Assembly (NCBI RefSeq): GCF_002835805.1
Contig: NZ_PISE01000003.1
Location: forward strand, 1 to 64,000
Direction of reading: 5' to 3'
DNA: 64,000 bases
Source of the DNA: Niallia nealsonii
GTDB taxonomy: Bacteria > Bacillota > Bacilli > Bacillales > Cytobacillaceae
A model generated the notes under the pieces. It was not told the origin of the DNA, searched no databases, and saw only the letters and a list, made by a program, of their open reading frames with translations. Position 1 is the first letter of the stretch. Every line of letters begins with the position of its first letter. The translations under genes were made by a program, and so were the position numbers. This document shows positions 45,486-53,804 of this stretch, piece after piece.

Positions 45486-46073
45486 TAAGTTTCCTCATCC
45501 CGTATGAAACGAGTAAGGAGTCACCTCCTGATTAATACATCAATTAATTTTTTTCTTACATAGCTGAACAATCTGTATCCAATCATATACGAAATTGTTT
45601 TTTGCAAAAATCGATAAGTATCAATAGAAATGATTAAAAGTATGTTTTAGTATTTTTGAGACAAGTATAATAATTAATCATTCTATTGAAAGAAATAAGT
45701 AGTATTCTTTCAAAATTTATATAGATAACCCCATTATACCACCTCAAACTTTCATAAATAATTACCAATAATTATACGTTAAGCCAAACTATGTCGTCAA
45801 ACATTGGGAATTTATAATTTTCTGTTTATTCAGAAAATATAAGTTGTTTATAAAAAAATAAGTTATTGGTCTATTTGAAATAGAAGCAAGAAGCAAATGG
45901 ATATACATAGTTATAAAAATATAAAGATTTAACATTGCTAAATAGAAGAAAAAAGTCTTTTTGTACAATATATTCTATGTAAAAAGTATAAAATTATGTT
46001 CCTAATTAGCCGAAGAAAGTATGGAATAAGAGAAGAGCAGAATTGTTTGTATAAGAGTAAAAGGGCAATCACC
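45486..46073 (-). promoter_or_regulatory. promoter and long leader of CNNM copy 1
   Basis: No gene is seen. On the minus strand TTGACG (45795-45800) and TATAAT (45771-45776) with an 18-base spacer make a good promoter, giving a leader of about 280 bases. The leader can form several hairpins (TTGAAAGAA...TTTCTTTCAA near 45685-45715; AGGAG-gtga-CTCCT at 45515-45530 region). No known riboswitch was recognised. 45801-46073 shows nothing. Confidence 0.5.
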
Positions 46074-47378
46074 TTAAAAACTTGGGGCAACTGCCTTTAC
46101 TTCTATTTGGGAGACTTGCCGGCTATTCGTTTTGACTAGGATAAATTCATAATTATCGTAAAATATAGATTCTCCCTTTTTTAAATCAGGATTTTGTGAA
46201 AGAAGCCATCCGCCTATTGTATGAATGTTATTATGCTCTAAGTGCATGGACAAAAGATTATTTACCTCTGTTAGATGCAGTTTTGAATCCAAGATATAAT
46301 GATTATCATGTATTTTTTGAATAAGAGGGAATTCATCTTCATCCAATTCATCGCGGATTTCTCCAACAATTTCTTCCAAAATATCTTCCACTGTCACAAG
46401 GCCAGCAGTTCCACCAAATTCATCGTTTAGTATGGCGATGTTAATGTGATCTTTTTGCATTCTCATTAGCAATAATTGAATAGGAATAAACTCCATAACA
46501 TGGATAATTGGCTGCGCATATTTTTTTAATGGCTTTTCTTCCGGACATATATTTTTAATACAATCTGTTAAAAGTTGTTTAATATGAACAAAACCAATGA
46601 TGGTATCTTTGTTATCCTCTTTTGTTATTGGGTAGCGTGTAAATCTTTCAGCAGTAATGATCTTTATTATTTCTTTTAATGGAAGATCTTCACATAATGT
46701 GATCATTTGTGTTCTTGGCACCATAATTTCATTTGCAAGCCGGTTATCAAATTCAAAAATATTGTTCACATAACGATACTCAGAAGTAGTTATTTCCCCG
46801 CTTTTATAACTTTCAGCAAGTACATATTGAAGCTCTTCTTCAGAATGGGCAGTTTCAATTGTTGGTTGTTTAATACCATATAGACGCACTACAACTCTGG
46901 CTGCGTTATTTAAAATCCATATAAATGGATACATGACCTTATAAAATAATAACAATGGTTTTGAAAGCAGCAAAGCGACTTTTTCTGTTTGTTGGATAGC
47001 AATTGATTTCGGAAAGAGTTCTCCTACAACCACATTAATATATGTAACTAAGCAAAAAGCGATCAGAAAAGAGAGAATATGAGTAAATGCATCTGAGATA
47101 GGCAGTTTATCTAGAAGCGGATGAAATAGCTTTGTAACAGTTGGTTCACCTAGCCATCCTAAACCTAAAGAGGTTATGGTTATTCCAAGCTGGCAGGCAG
47201 AAAGAAATCCATCCATATTTGTAATAATCTGTTTTACAGAGATAGCATGTGAATTGCCTTCTGCGATCAGTTGCTCTATACGAGTTGGACGCACTCTAAC
47301 AATAGCAAATTCAGAGGCAACAAAAAATGCAGATAATACAATAAGTAAACAAACTATCAGTAAATTTGTTAAAATCAT
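46074..47378 (-). CDS. CNNM/CorC-type membrane protein (hemolysin C family), copy 2
   Basis: 434 residues from ATG 47378 (the longer frame to 47393 overlaps the weak GGTGATG ribosome site). Same order as copy 1: DUF21 (LSACQLGITITSLGLGW), CBS pair (MVPRTQMITLCED) and CorC_HlyC domain (IGGWLLSQNPDLKKGE). The two copies have clearly diverged in the C-terminal half. Structured repeat copy D ends 28 bases upstream. Confidence 0.9.
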   Translation of the reverse strand: MILTNLLIVCLLIVLSAFFVASEFAIVRVRPTRIEQLIAEGNSHAISVKQIITNMDGFLSACQLGITITSLGLGWLGEPTVTKLFHPLLDKLPISDAFTHILSFLIAFCLVTYINVVVGELFPKSIAIQQTEKVALLLSKPLLLFYKVMYPFIWILNNAARVVVRLYGIKQPTIETAHSEEELQYVLAESYKSGEITTSEYRYVNNIFEFDNRLANEIMVPRTQMITLCEDLPLKEIIKIITAERFTRYPITKEDNKDTIIGFVHIKQLLTDCIKNICPEEKPLKKYAQPIIHVMEFIPIQLLLMRMQKDHINIAILNDEFGGTAGLVTVEDILEEIVGEIRDELDEDEFPLIQKIHDNHYILDSKLHLTEVNNLLSMHLEHNNIHTIGGWLLSQNPDLKKGESIFYDNYEFILVKTNSRQVSQIEVKAVAPSF

Positions 47379-47406
47379 ACTAGTCATCACCATTCGTTAA
47401 TATTGG

Positions 47407-47558
47407 ATAAAGTGAAACTTCAATCAGTGGGGGACAGAGTTCCCACTGATTGTTAGTTGAACCAATAGGGCTTTTAATTAGCCAATTTTTACCCATCTAG
47501 ATTTTTTGTTCCCTCTCCTAATCCTTAGGTGGGAGACAAAAGCCGCTTAATGTGAGAG
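47407..47558 (-). repeat. dispersed structured repeat, copy D (long form)
   Basis: On the minus strand it runs from CACATTAAGCGGC through CCCACCTAAGG/CTAGATGGG, CCTATTGGTTCAACTAAC, CAATCAGTGGG and CCCCCACTGATTG to AAGTTTCACTTTAT. The CAATCAGTGGG/CCCACTGATTG hairpin is intact. It would form part of the 5' leader of CNNM copy 2. The rest of the gap to 47770 is A+T-rich and without recognised features. Confidence 0.85.
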
Positions 47559-47770
47559 TAGCAATTGCAATAAAAACAATAAGAAAATACTCTTAATGAT
47601 TAATTGGGTCTTCTATTAGCTTTATCCTAAATTACTACAATTATTTTTTATTATTATTGGCTTCTTATTTAAGGCTTAATAATTATTAAGCGTAAAATTT
47701 ATACGTTAAACTTTCTCTTCTTTAATTAATTCTCTTATTTTATCAAATTTAAACATTGGATGTATTGTCC

Positions 47771-48328
47771 TTACTTTTTTCTGTGTAATTGCTGCCATTC
47801 TTTTTCCAGCATACTAAATAAAACTAAATCATGATAATGGTCATAAAGGAATTCGCCCTCTCTAATAACTCCTTCTTTTGTAAATAATAATTTTTCTGGA
47901 ATAGTCATACTTTTTTTATTTTTTAAACCACATCTTATTTCTATGCGATTTAAGTTTAAATAATAAAACGCATAATTTAGAACAGCAGCAACAGTGTTTG
48001 TCATTATGCCTTTTCCTTGTGCACTGCTTGCTAAAAAATATCCAATACTGGCTTGACGATTTTGCCAGTCTACTTGTTGCAAGGATATCATGCCGACCAA
48101 TTTATCTTTGTAAAATATTCCGGCTTCAAAGCCCTTATTTTCTGCGTATTGTTTATGCCAAATTGGAATAATCGTACTGTACTGCTGGGGAAATAACACA
48201 AGATCAATCCATGGAAGCCATTCGCGCAAATATAAACGATCTTGATCTATCAACTGAAAAATGGCAGAAGCATCATGGATTTCTAATAGGCGAAGTTTAA
48301 TATCGTTATTTACTTGGAGTTGAAACAT
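47771..48328 (-). CDS. RimJ/RimL-type GNAT acetyltransferase
   Basis: 185 residues of the ribosomal-protein-serine acetyltransferase type: LRLLEIHDASAIFQLID and LYLREWLPWID at the N-terminus, acetyl-CoA loop SSAQGKGIMTNTVAAVL, NRIEIRCGLKNKKSMTIPEK. Like B. subtilis YdaF. The acceptor protein or compound is unknown. Confidence 0.87.
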   Translation of the reverse strand: MFQLQVNNDIKLRLLEIHDASAIFQLIDQDRLYLREWLPWIDLVLFPQQYSTIIPIWHKQYAENKGFEAGIFYKDKLVGMISLQQVDWQNRQASIGYFLASSAQGKGIMTNTVAAVLNYAFYYLNLNRIEIRCGLKNKKSMTIPEKLLFTKEGVIREGEFLYDHYHDLVLFSMLEKEWQQLHRKK

Positions 48329-48534
48329 GATTTATACATCCTTTCTATCAGTAAGAGAAATATCCAGTCCTTGATGCAGTTTATGCAACATGGAGAGAAC
48401 TCGCTTACTCTAAAAAAGGGGAAGTGAAGCAAAAAAATGTAGTTATTATAAGGAATGACTATTGTGGTGGTAGAGCATGTAACCTATATCTAATTCATTT
48501 ATAAAATAAGAAAGCAATAAAAAGTAAAATCTTC

Positions 48535-48561
48535 TAAATAACTGAAAAAAAAAGCCGAAAT
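48535..48561 (+). promoter_or_regulatory. SigD promoter of the chemotaxis receptor
   Basis: TAAA (48535-48538) and GCCGAAAT (48554-48561) are separated by exactly 15 bases, matching the SigD pattern TAAA-N15-GCCGATAA at all but two -10 bases. It precedes a methyl-accepting chemotaxis gene, as expected for motility control. The remainder of 48329-48678 shows nothing else. Confidence 0.75.
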
Positions 48562-48678
48562 TAATAAAGAACAGGCAAAATTTTAATTTCAGTAATTACT
48601 TATGATAGCGTTTTATTAAATGGGAGAGCTAAGTAATATAACATAACGTTTGCCTGGTTTAGAAGGGAGAAGCAACTC

Positions 48679-49962
48679 ATGAAAAAGAGAAATGGTTTGT
48701 TTTTTAAGCTAATGTTTATAGTCAGTGTTTTGATTATTATCACATCATTAATTAGTGGAGCAATTACTTATTATTTTGTTACAGCTACAGAGGGAATAAA
48801 TTCAGATCAAATTCCATTAATACTTATTTCGACTTCTATTGTCATTACATTGATAAGCGGAATTATATTTTATTTCTTAATAAAAAAGAAGTTCAGCGCA
48901 TTAAAAGCATTAAATAAGCGTTTTATTGAAGTGGCAAATGGAGATTTAACAAAGGAATTTATTTATGATAAAAAAGATGAAATTGGCCAGTTAAGCAATT
49001 CCTTTCATAAAATGAAAGAGCAATTGGGAGCTGTACTTTCAAATACAAAAGAAATTAGTCAGAACATACTTGAATATTCGTCTGAATTATCTGCTGTTTC
49101 GGAAGAGACTTCGGCAAGTTCAGAGGAAATAGGTCGAGCGATGAGTGAGATTGCTAAGGGAGCAGTAGAACAAGCCGCGGAACTAGATGAAGTAAACCGG
49201 GAAATGGGACGGCTAAATTATTCTATTCAAACAATGGATGAAAAAAATACAATCATTAAGCAAGCAACTCAGCAATCAGAAAAAGCAACAGAAAAAGGCA
49301 AAAATATGATTGCCCAATTAAAAAAATCCAATGAGCAAGCCAAACAAGCTACAGATCATGTTAGCATAGGGATTTCAAATTTATATACAAAAATTTTAGA
49401 TATCTCAAAAATTACCGTAACAATTAACAGCATTTCTGAACAAACCAATTTGTTGGCATTAAACGCGAGCATTGAGGCTGCAAGAGCAGGAGAACATGGC
49501 AAAGGATTTGCAGTAGTGGCAAGTGAAGTCAGAAAGCTTGCAGAGGGCACTGGAGAAGCTACTAAACAAATTCAAGAAATGATTTTCAGCATAGAAAAAG
49601 AAACAGAGAAAACAGTGCAAGCACTATTTGAAACAACCACACAAGCAGAAGAATTAAATAATGCTGTAACAGGTACTGAAAATGAATTTACTTCTATTGC
49701 CGTTGCTGTTCAAGCTATAATAGAAGCGGTGAATGAATTAAATAAAGAGTTAAAAGAAGTAGTAGAACAAAATAGTCATATGCTAGAGTCCATCTCTAGT
49801 ATAACTACTGTTTCAGAATCAGCAGCAGCTGCAGTAGAAGAGGTTTCATCATCAAGTGATGAGCAAATATCAGCCATTATGAATGTAACAAAAGCGGCAG
49901 AAGAAATGACACAAAGCAGTGAACAATTAACTGATATGCTAAAAAACTACAAAATAAAGTAA
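48679..49962 (+). CDS. methyl-accepting chemotaxis protein without a large sensor domain
   Basis: 427 residues. TM1 (about 9-31) and TM2 (about 46-67) are separated by only about 14 residues, so the usual extracellular ligand domain is missing. A HAMP domain (about 68-122) and a full signalling helix pair follow, with the tip [37 protein letters not shown] split at the hairpin. Input may come through the membrane, HAMP domain or a partner. The ATG follows AGAAGGGAG. Confidence 0.9.
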   Translation: MKKRNGLFFKLMFIVSVLIIITSLISGAITYYFVTATEGINSDQIPLILISTSIVITLISGIIFYFLIKKKFSALKALNKRFIEVANGDLTKEFIYDKKDEIGQLSNSFHKMKEQLGAVLSNTKEISQNILEYSSELSAVSEETSASSEEIGRAMSEIAKGAVEQAAELDEVNREMGRLNYSIQTMDEKNTIIKQATQQSEKATEKGKNMIAQLKKSNEQAKQATDHVSIGISNLYTKILDISKITVTINSISEQTNLLALNASIEAARAGEHGKGFAVVASEVRKLAEGTGEATKQIQEMIFSIEKETEKTVQALFETTTQAEELNNAVTGTENEFTSIAVAVQAIIEAVNELNKELKEVVEQNSHMLESISSITTVSESAAAAVEEVSSSSDEQISAIMNVTKAAEEMTQSSEQLTDMLKNYKIK

Positions 49963-50030
49963 AAAATTCATGCCTTTTTCTATCAAGTAGACTGAAGCTC
50001 GTCTGCAATAGAGAAAGGCATGAATTTTTT
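49961..50030 (+). terminator. terminator after the chemotaxis gene
   Basis: Arms of about 22 bases (AAATTCATGCCTTTTTCTAT and its near-complement) with a 25-base loop, ending in TTTTTT. Confidence 0.8.
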
Positions 50031-50096
50031 GCGTATTTCTTTCTGAGGTAAAAAAGAAAATTCTCAGAATTGTCAATATTTATCCCTGTTACCTAA

Positions 50097-50125
50097 TTGA
50101 GTCATCTTCTCTTTCTTGTTATAAC
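50097..50125 (+). promoter_or_regulatory. promoter of the feo operon
   Basis: TTGAGT (50097-50102) and TATAAC (50120-50125), 17-base spacer. Confidence 0.6.
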
Positions 50126-50140
50126 TATAAATAAGAATAA

Positions 50141-50155
50141 GGATAATCATTCTCA
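50141..50155 (+). promoter_or_regulatory. Fur box before feoA
   Basis: GGATAATCATTCTCA matches 13 of 15 positions of the 7-1-7 Fur palindrome and lies just downstream of the likely transcription start, consistent with iron repression. Confidence 0.75.
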
Positions 50156-50175
50156 ATTAAAAGGAGGAAAACAAA

Positions 50176-50403
50176 GTGGGGAAGGAAAAATTGCGAGTTG
50201 GTGAAAAAATAAAAATTAATAGTTTGGCAAAAGTAAATGAACTTGTCAGAAGGAGACTGCTGGATTTTGGTATTACGGAAGGATCTGTTGTTTTGGTAGA
50301 AAATAAAATGCCATTTAGTGGTCCCTATATTCTAGAATTTAAAGGAACAAAAATTGGCCTGCGAAGAAGAGAGGCGCTGCAAATGGAAGTGGAGATTCAA
50401 TAG
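50176..50403 (+). CDS. feoA: ferrous iron transport protein FeoA
   Basis: 75-residue SH3-like cytosolic protein that assists FeoB (RRRLLDFGITEGSVVLVENK; IGLRRREALQMEVE). GTG start after AAAGGAGG. The stop TAG directly precedes the feoB ATG. Confidence 0.93.
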   Translation: MGKEKLRVGEKIKINSLAKVNELVRRRLLDFGITEGSVVLVENKMPFSGPYILEFKGTKIGLRRREALQMEVEIQ

Positions 50404-52398
50404 ATGGAAATAGCATTATTAGGAAATCCTAATACAGGAAAAACCTCTTTATTTAATCATTTAACAGGTTCTTATGAGTATGTTGGAAACTGGAGCGGTG
50501 TAACCATTGAGAAAAAAGTTGGTGTATTTAAAAATAAAAAAGCCAATTTAGTAGATTTGCCTGGTGCTTATTCCTTAAATCCATTATCAGCGGATGAAGC
50601 GGTTGTTACAGAGTATCTTTTGCAGGATGAATTTGAAAAAATAGTCAATATTGTGGATGCATCACAATTGCGCAGAAATTTATTGTTAACTCTTCAGCTT
50701 ATTGAATACGAAAAGCCCGTCGTCATTGGATTAAATATGATGGATGTAGCAACAGGCTATGGGAAAAAAATCAAAATTGAAGCGCTGTTAAATATGTTAG
50801 GATGCCCTGTTGTGGCTATTAGTGCAAGAAAAGGGGAGGGATGTACAGTACTTGCCGATGCTGTAACAAACCATACAAACACTAGCCTATTAAAAGTGGA
50901 TTATGGCAAGATGATAGAGCAATATATTTGTGAAATGAGTTCATTAGTGAACCAAAAAACCAATCTATCTGCTCGTTGGCTAACCTTGCAGCTGATAGAA
51001 GGAAATGCCAGTGTCCTTAAGCATCTGCATTCATTGGCAGGAAAAATGGAAGTGGATGATTTCCTTAAAAGGATAGAAGCAGCTGCTAACAAAATTGGCA
51101 AAGAGGCTGCACAGCTAGTATTTGAAGCAAGAAGAAATGTAGTAGAAGATATTCTAGCTAGTGCAGAAATAATGGAAGAAATGAATAAAGAAGTGCTCAC
51201 AAATAAAGTGGATCGCATGGTTACAAATAAGTATTTAGGATTACCGATATTTATGCTGCTTATGTACTTTATGTTTATGCTTACATTCGATTGGTTTGGT
51301 TCAAAATTATCTGATTTAGTGGACAGATTTATTACAGGCTTTTTTACCAATATAATTAGTACCGCATTAGGAGCATTAAATGTTTCTCCTTTTATAGAAA
51401 CACTAGTTATGGATGGGATAATTGCTGGAGTCGGCGGCGTGCTCGTTTTTGTTCCACAAATATTTATTTTGTTCTTCTGCTTATCTTTTTTAGAGGATTC
51501 TGGATATATGTCGAGAGTGGCATTAGTAGTAGACAAATTGATGGAGAAATCAGGATTAAATGGAAAAGCTGTAATTCCAATGATTATTGGCTTTGGCTGC
51601 AATGTTCCAGGGGTCATGGCTGCAAGAACAATTGAAACAAAAAGAGAAAGATTGTTAACGATTATTTTATTGCCATTTATGTCTTGTTCTGCACGTTTTC
51701 CCGTTTATGCTTTATTTATAGGAGCCTTTTTTGCCAAAAATGGAGCACTTATTGTATTATCCATATACTTATTAAGCATATTTCTTGTTTTAATCCTGGC
51801 AAAGCTTCTTTCTGCCACCATTTTAAAAGGGGAGAAGTCTTTATTTATTATCGAACTTCCTCCATATAGAATGCCAAGCATTAAAATTTTATGGAAAAGC
51901 ACATGGGATAAAGGAAAAGGCTTTTTGAAAAAGGCAGGAACATTTATTTTTGCAGGATCCGTTGTCATCTGGCTTTTAACTTATTTTGGTCCAGCAGGCA
52001 TGAATGTAGAAATGGATAATAGTTATTTAGCTTCTATTGGAGAGCTCATTTCTCCACTATTAAAACCTTTAGGCTTTGGTACATGGCAGGCTGGTGCCTC
52101 CTTACTTACTGGATTTCTCGCCAAAGAAGCAGTTGTTTCGGCAATGAACATTATTTATGCAGTTCCTAATATCCATTCTTTGCAGCATTTAATGAGTGAA
52201 GTATATACTCCATTAGCTTCCTATAGTTTTATGGTGTTTATTCTATTGTATATTCCCTGTCTTGCTACTTTGGCAACAATTTATAAGGAGACAGCTTCGA
52301 AAAAATGGTCTGCTTTTTCTATAGTATATTCCTTGATGCTCGCATATGGAATTTCATTCATTATTTATCAAGTGGGGCGATTGTTTGGACTAACGTAA
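50404..52398 (+). CDS. feoB: ferrous iron transporter FeoB
   Basis: 664 residues: N-terminal G-protein domain (G1 GNPNTGKTS, G3 DLPG, G4 NMMD), a helical guanine-dissociation-inhibitor-like spacer (about 165-255), and a membrane domain of eight or more helices with GFGCNVPGVMAARTI and CSARFPVYALFIGAFF. It imports Fe2+ under low oxygen or low iron. Directly follows feoA. Confidence 0.96.
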   Translation: MEIALLGNPNTGKTSLFNHLTGSYEYVGNWSGVTIEKKVGVFKNKKANLVDLPGAYSLNPLSADEAVVTEYLLQDEFEKIVNIVDASQLRRNLLLTLQLIEYEKPVVIGLNMMDVATGYGKKIKIEALLNMLGCPVVAISARKGEGCTVLADAVTNHTNTSLLKVDYGKMIEQYICEMSSLVNQKTNLSARWLTLQLIEGNASVLKHLHSLAGKMEVDDFLKRIEAAANKIGKEAAQLVFEARRNVVEDILASAEIMEEMNKEVLTNKVDRMVTNKYLGLPIFMLLMYFMFMLTFDWFGSKLSDLVDRFITGFFTNIISTALGALNVSPFIETLVMDGIIAGVGGVLVFVPQIFILFFCLSFLEDSGYMSRVALVVDKLMEKSGLNGKAVIPMIIGFGCNVPGVMAARTIETKRERLLTIILLPFMSCSARFPVYALFIGAFFAKNGALIVLSIYLLSIFLVLILAKLLSATILKGEKSLFIIELPPYRMPSIKILWKSTWDKGKGFLKKAGTFIFAGSVVIWLLTYFGPAGMNVEMDNSYLASIGELISPLLKPLGFGTWQAGASLLTGFLAKEAVVSAMNIIYAVPNIHSLQHLMSEVYTPLASYSFMVFILLYIPCLATLATIYKETASKKWSAFSIVYSLMLAYGISFIIYQVGRLFGLT

Positions 52399-52413
52399 AA
52401 AGGGGGATGATTT

Positions 52414-52554
52414 ATGATAATTAGTATAATACTTGGAGCCTTGATCTTTTTTTACACAAGTTATTCATTATTTCGTTTTATTCAAAAATCTAAGCAAGGA
52501 AAATGCGCCAGCTGTTCAATTAGTAAATTATGTGAAAAAAAGCTGCTCATTTAA
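52414..52554 (+). CDS. FeoB-associated Cys-rich membrane protein
   Basis: 46 residues, too short for routine calling. One N-terminal membrane helix (about 2-22) is followed by a basic stretch and CASCSISKLC, the Cys pattern of the small proteins that follow feoB in many Firmicutes. The ATG follows AGGGGGATG. It may deliver or sense iron for FeoB; this role is inferred. Confidence 0.85.
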   Translation: MIISIILGALIFFYTSYSLFRFIQKSKQGKCASCSISKLCEKKLLI

Positions 52555-52564
52555 TTGAAAAATA

Positions 52565-52613
52565 GAAAAAGGGCTACATACAATGAATCATTATTGTGCG
52601 TAGCCCTTTTTCT
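52565..52613 (+). terminator. terminator of the feo operon
   Basis: AAAAAGGGCTAC and GTAGCCCTTTTT arms with an inner ACAAT/ATTGT pairing and T tail. Confidence 0.88.
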
Positions 52614-52873
52614 TTGCAGTGATGGAAGAAGGTGGGATAGTAGAGGGATTTGTCAAAAAATAGCTATTTCTAAAAAACTGCAACAAAGTACGGAAAAAAG
52701 GCAGCAAAGATAAAAGCAAATGCAGCAATCGGAAAAATGTTCTCTGATTAAGGAGGATTGATGTTAATGGATTCAGCAGAAAAATAAGCATTCAAATTGA
52801 ATTATATTTTGTGAAGGCTTATAATGTTAGAAAAAGTGTAAAATTACACATAACTAATAAAGGAATGAACAGA

Positions 52874-53335
52874 TTGACTAGAGAAGAAATTATTATCAAA
52901 ATATCAGAAAAAATGAGATTAATTCGTACAGAGGCGGGTTATACACAAGACAAAATGGCAGAAGTTATTGGTATATCCAAAAAGACACTTGTTCAAATAG
53001 AAAAAGGCAGAGTATATGCAGGCTGGTCAACAGTAGTAGCAGTATGCGCTCTTTTTAGAGAAACGGAAACAGTGCGCCATTTTTTTGGCGATGAACCGTT
53101 AGAAGTACTGGAAACTATTGCACATGATGGGATGGATTATCGCAAAGAAAAAACAATGGGCGGAAAAGTATGGTGGCGTGAGATAGAAGGCAGAAATAGA
53201 TACATATTGCAGCAAAATATCATTAGCCAGCATTTTCGAATTATCGATGAGGATCATTTTCGAATTTTCAGCAGTTTTAATGAAGGAGAAGCTAAGGAAA
53301 GATTTTTTGAAATAACAAAAGATATGGAAAGATAA
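52874..53335 (+). CDS. XRE-type helix-turn-helix regulator
   Basis: About 153 residues. The N-terminal HTH_3 domain (AGYTQDKMAEVIGISKKTLVQIEKGR) is followed by a C-terminal region of unknown fold with VWWREIEGRNRYILQQNIISQHFRII split across a small domain. The longer frame from 52811 has no ribosome site; TTG 52874 follows AAAGGAA at eight bases. The target is unknown; it precedes, but is not clearly linked to, the bmr locus. Confidence 0.75.
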   Translation: MTREEIIIKISEKMRLIRTEAGYTQDKMAEVIGISKKTLVQIEKGRVYAGWSTVVAVCALFRETETVRHFFGDEPLEVLETIAHDGMDYRKEKTMGGKVWWREIEGRNRYILQQNIISQHFRIIDEDHFRIFSSFNEGEAKERFFEITKDMER

Positions 53336-53383
53336 GGTTACATACTTAGAGAAATAGCCGCTATTTTGTCGGAATTTTTGCAA

Positions 53384-53412
53384 TTGACTTCATAAAAGAA
53401 GAATGGTAATCT
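53384..53412 (+). promoter_or_regulatory. SigA promoter of the bmr leader
   Basis: TTGACT (53384-53389) and TAATCT (53407-53412) with a 17-base spacer, giving a start near 53419 and a leader of about 385 bases before bmrC. Confidence 0.65.
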
Positions 53413-53455
53413 TTAGCTATATTAGAAAATTATTATACTGAATGGAGGGGTTAGA

Positions 53456-53521
53456 ATGTTTCGATTAATTAATAAGAAATTAAAACAATTGAATATTTTT
53501 GTAACCCCTCCATCTGTCTAG
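53456..53521 (+). CDS. putative BmrB-like leader peptide
   Basis: A 21-residue frame (MFRLINKKLKQLNIFVTPPSV) with ribosome site GGAGGGG. The segment GGAGGGGTTA (53444-53453) is exactly complementary to TAACCCCTCC (53502-53511) at the end of the frame, so translation would open a hairpin that masks the site. In B. subtilis bmrCD is controlled by ribosome-mediated attenuation over a leader peptide, BmrB; the two peptides were not compared. Confidence 0.6.
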   Translation: MFRLINKKLKQLNIFVTPPSV

Positions 53522-53579
53522 ATAAGATAGCTATGTAAATAAGCAAGCTTTATTTTTTCTTTGAGAAAAACTTAAACTG

Positions 53580-53660
53580 GACAAATGAAGGTTACATTTA
53601 TTTGTAACAGATGCATTTGTTTCGAAGGATAGGCCGCATTGTTGCGGTCTATTTTTTTAT
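53580..53660 (+). terminator. attenuator region of the bmr leader
   Basis: A nested hairpin (ACAAATG/CATTTGT with GTTACA/TGTAAC inside, 53581-53620) is followed by a GC-rich stem (GGCCGCA/TGCGGTC, 53631-53649 region) and TATTTTTTTA. Its position between the leader peptide and bmrC suggests an attenuator. Confidence 0.7.
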
Positions 53661-53724
53661 TTATTGAGAAAATGGTAATTTCGCCCTTTTTAATAGCTGG
53701 TGACGAAGGAGGAGGAATATGTAA

Positions 53725-53781
53725 ATGATTAGATGCAATAAACCAAAAGGAATGACAAAAAAGGATTTAAAAAGTGGATAG
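53725..53781 (+). other. second small frame upstream of bmrC
   Basis: An 18-residue frame (MIRCNKPKGMTKKDLKSG) after AAGGAGGAGG. An ATG-TAA start-stop at 53719 lies between the site and this ATG. It may be a second uORF or the former leader end; not certain to be translated. Confidence 0.35.
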
Positions 53782-53804
53782 TAAAGATTGATTAGGAGGC
53801 TAAT

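Noticed and set aside
45486-45770. Mg2+ (M-box) or yybP-ykoY riboswitch before the CNNM gene
   Set aside because: Neither set of conserved blocks is present, although the leader is long and structured.
50901-51617. 238-codon frame antisense to feoB
   Set aside because: Length comes from the codon bias of feoB. No ribosome site and no family features.
52591-52791. 66-codon Leu-rich minus frame after the feo operon
   Set aside because: It runs through the feo terminator hairpin and has no ribosome site.
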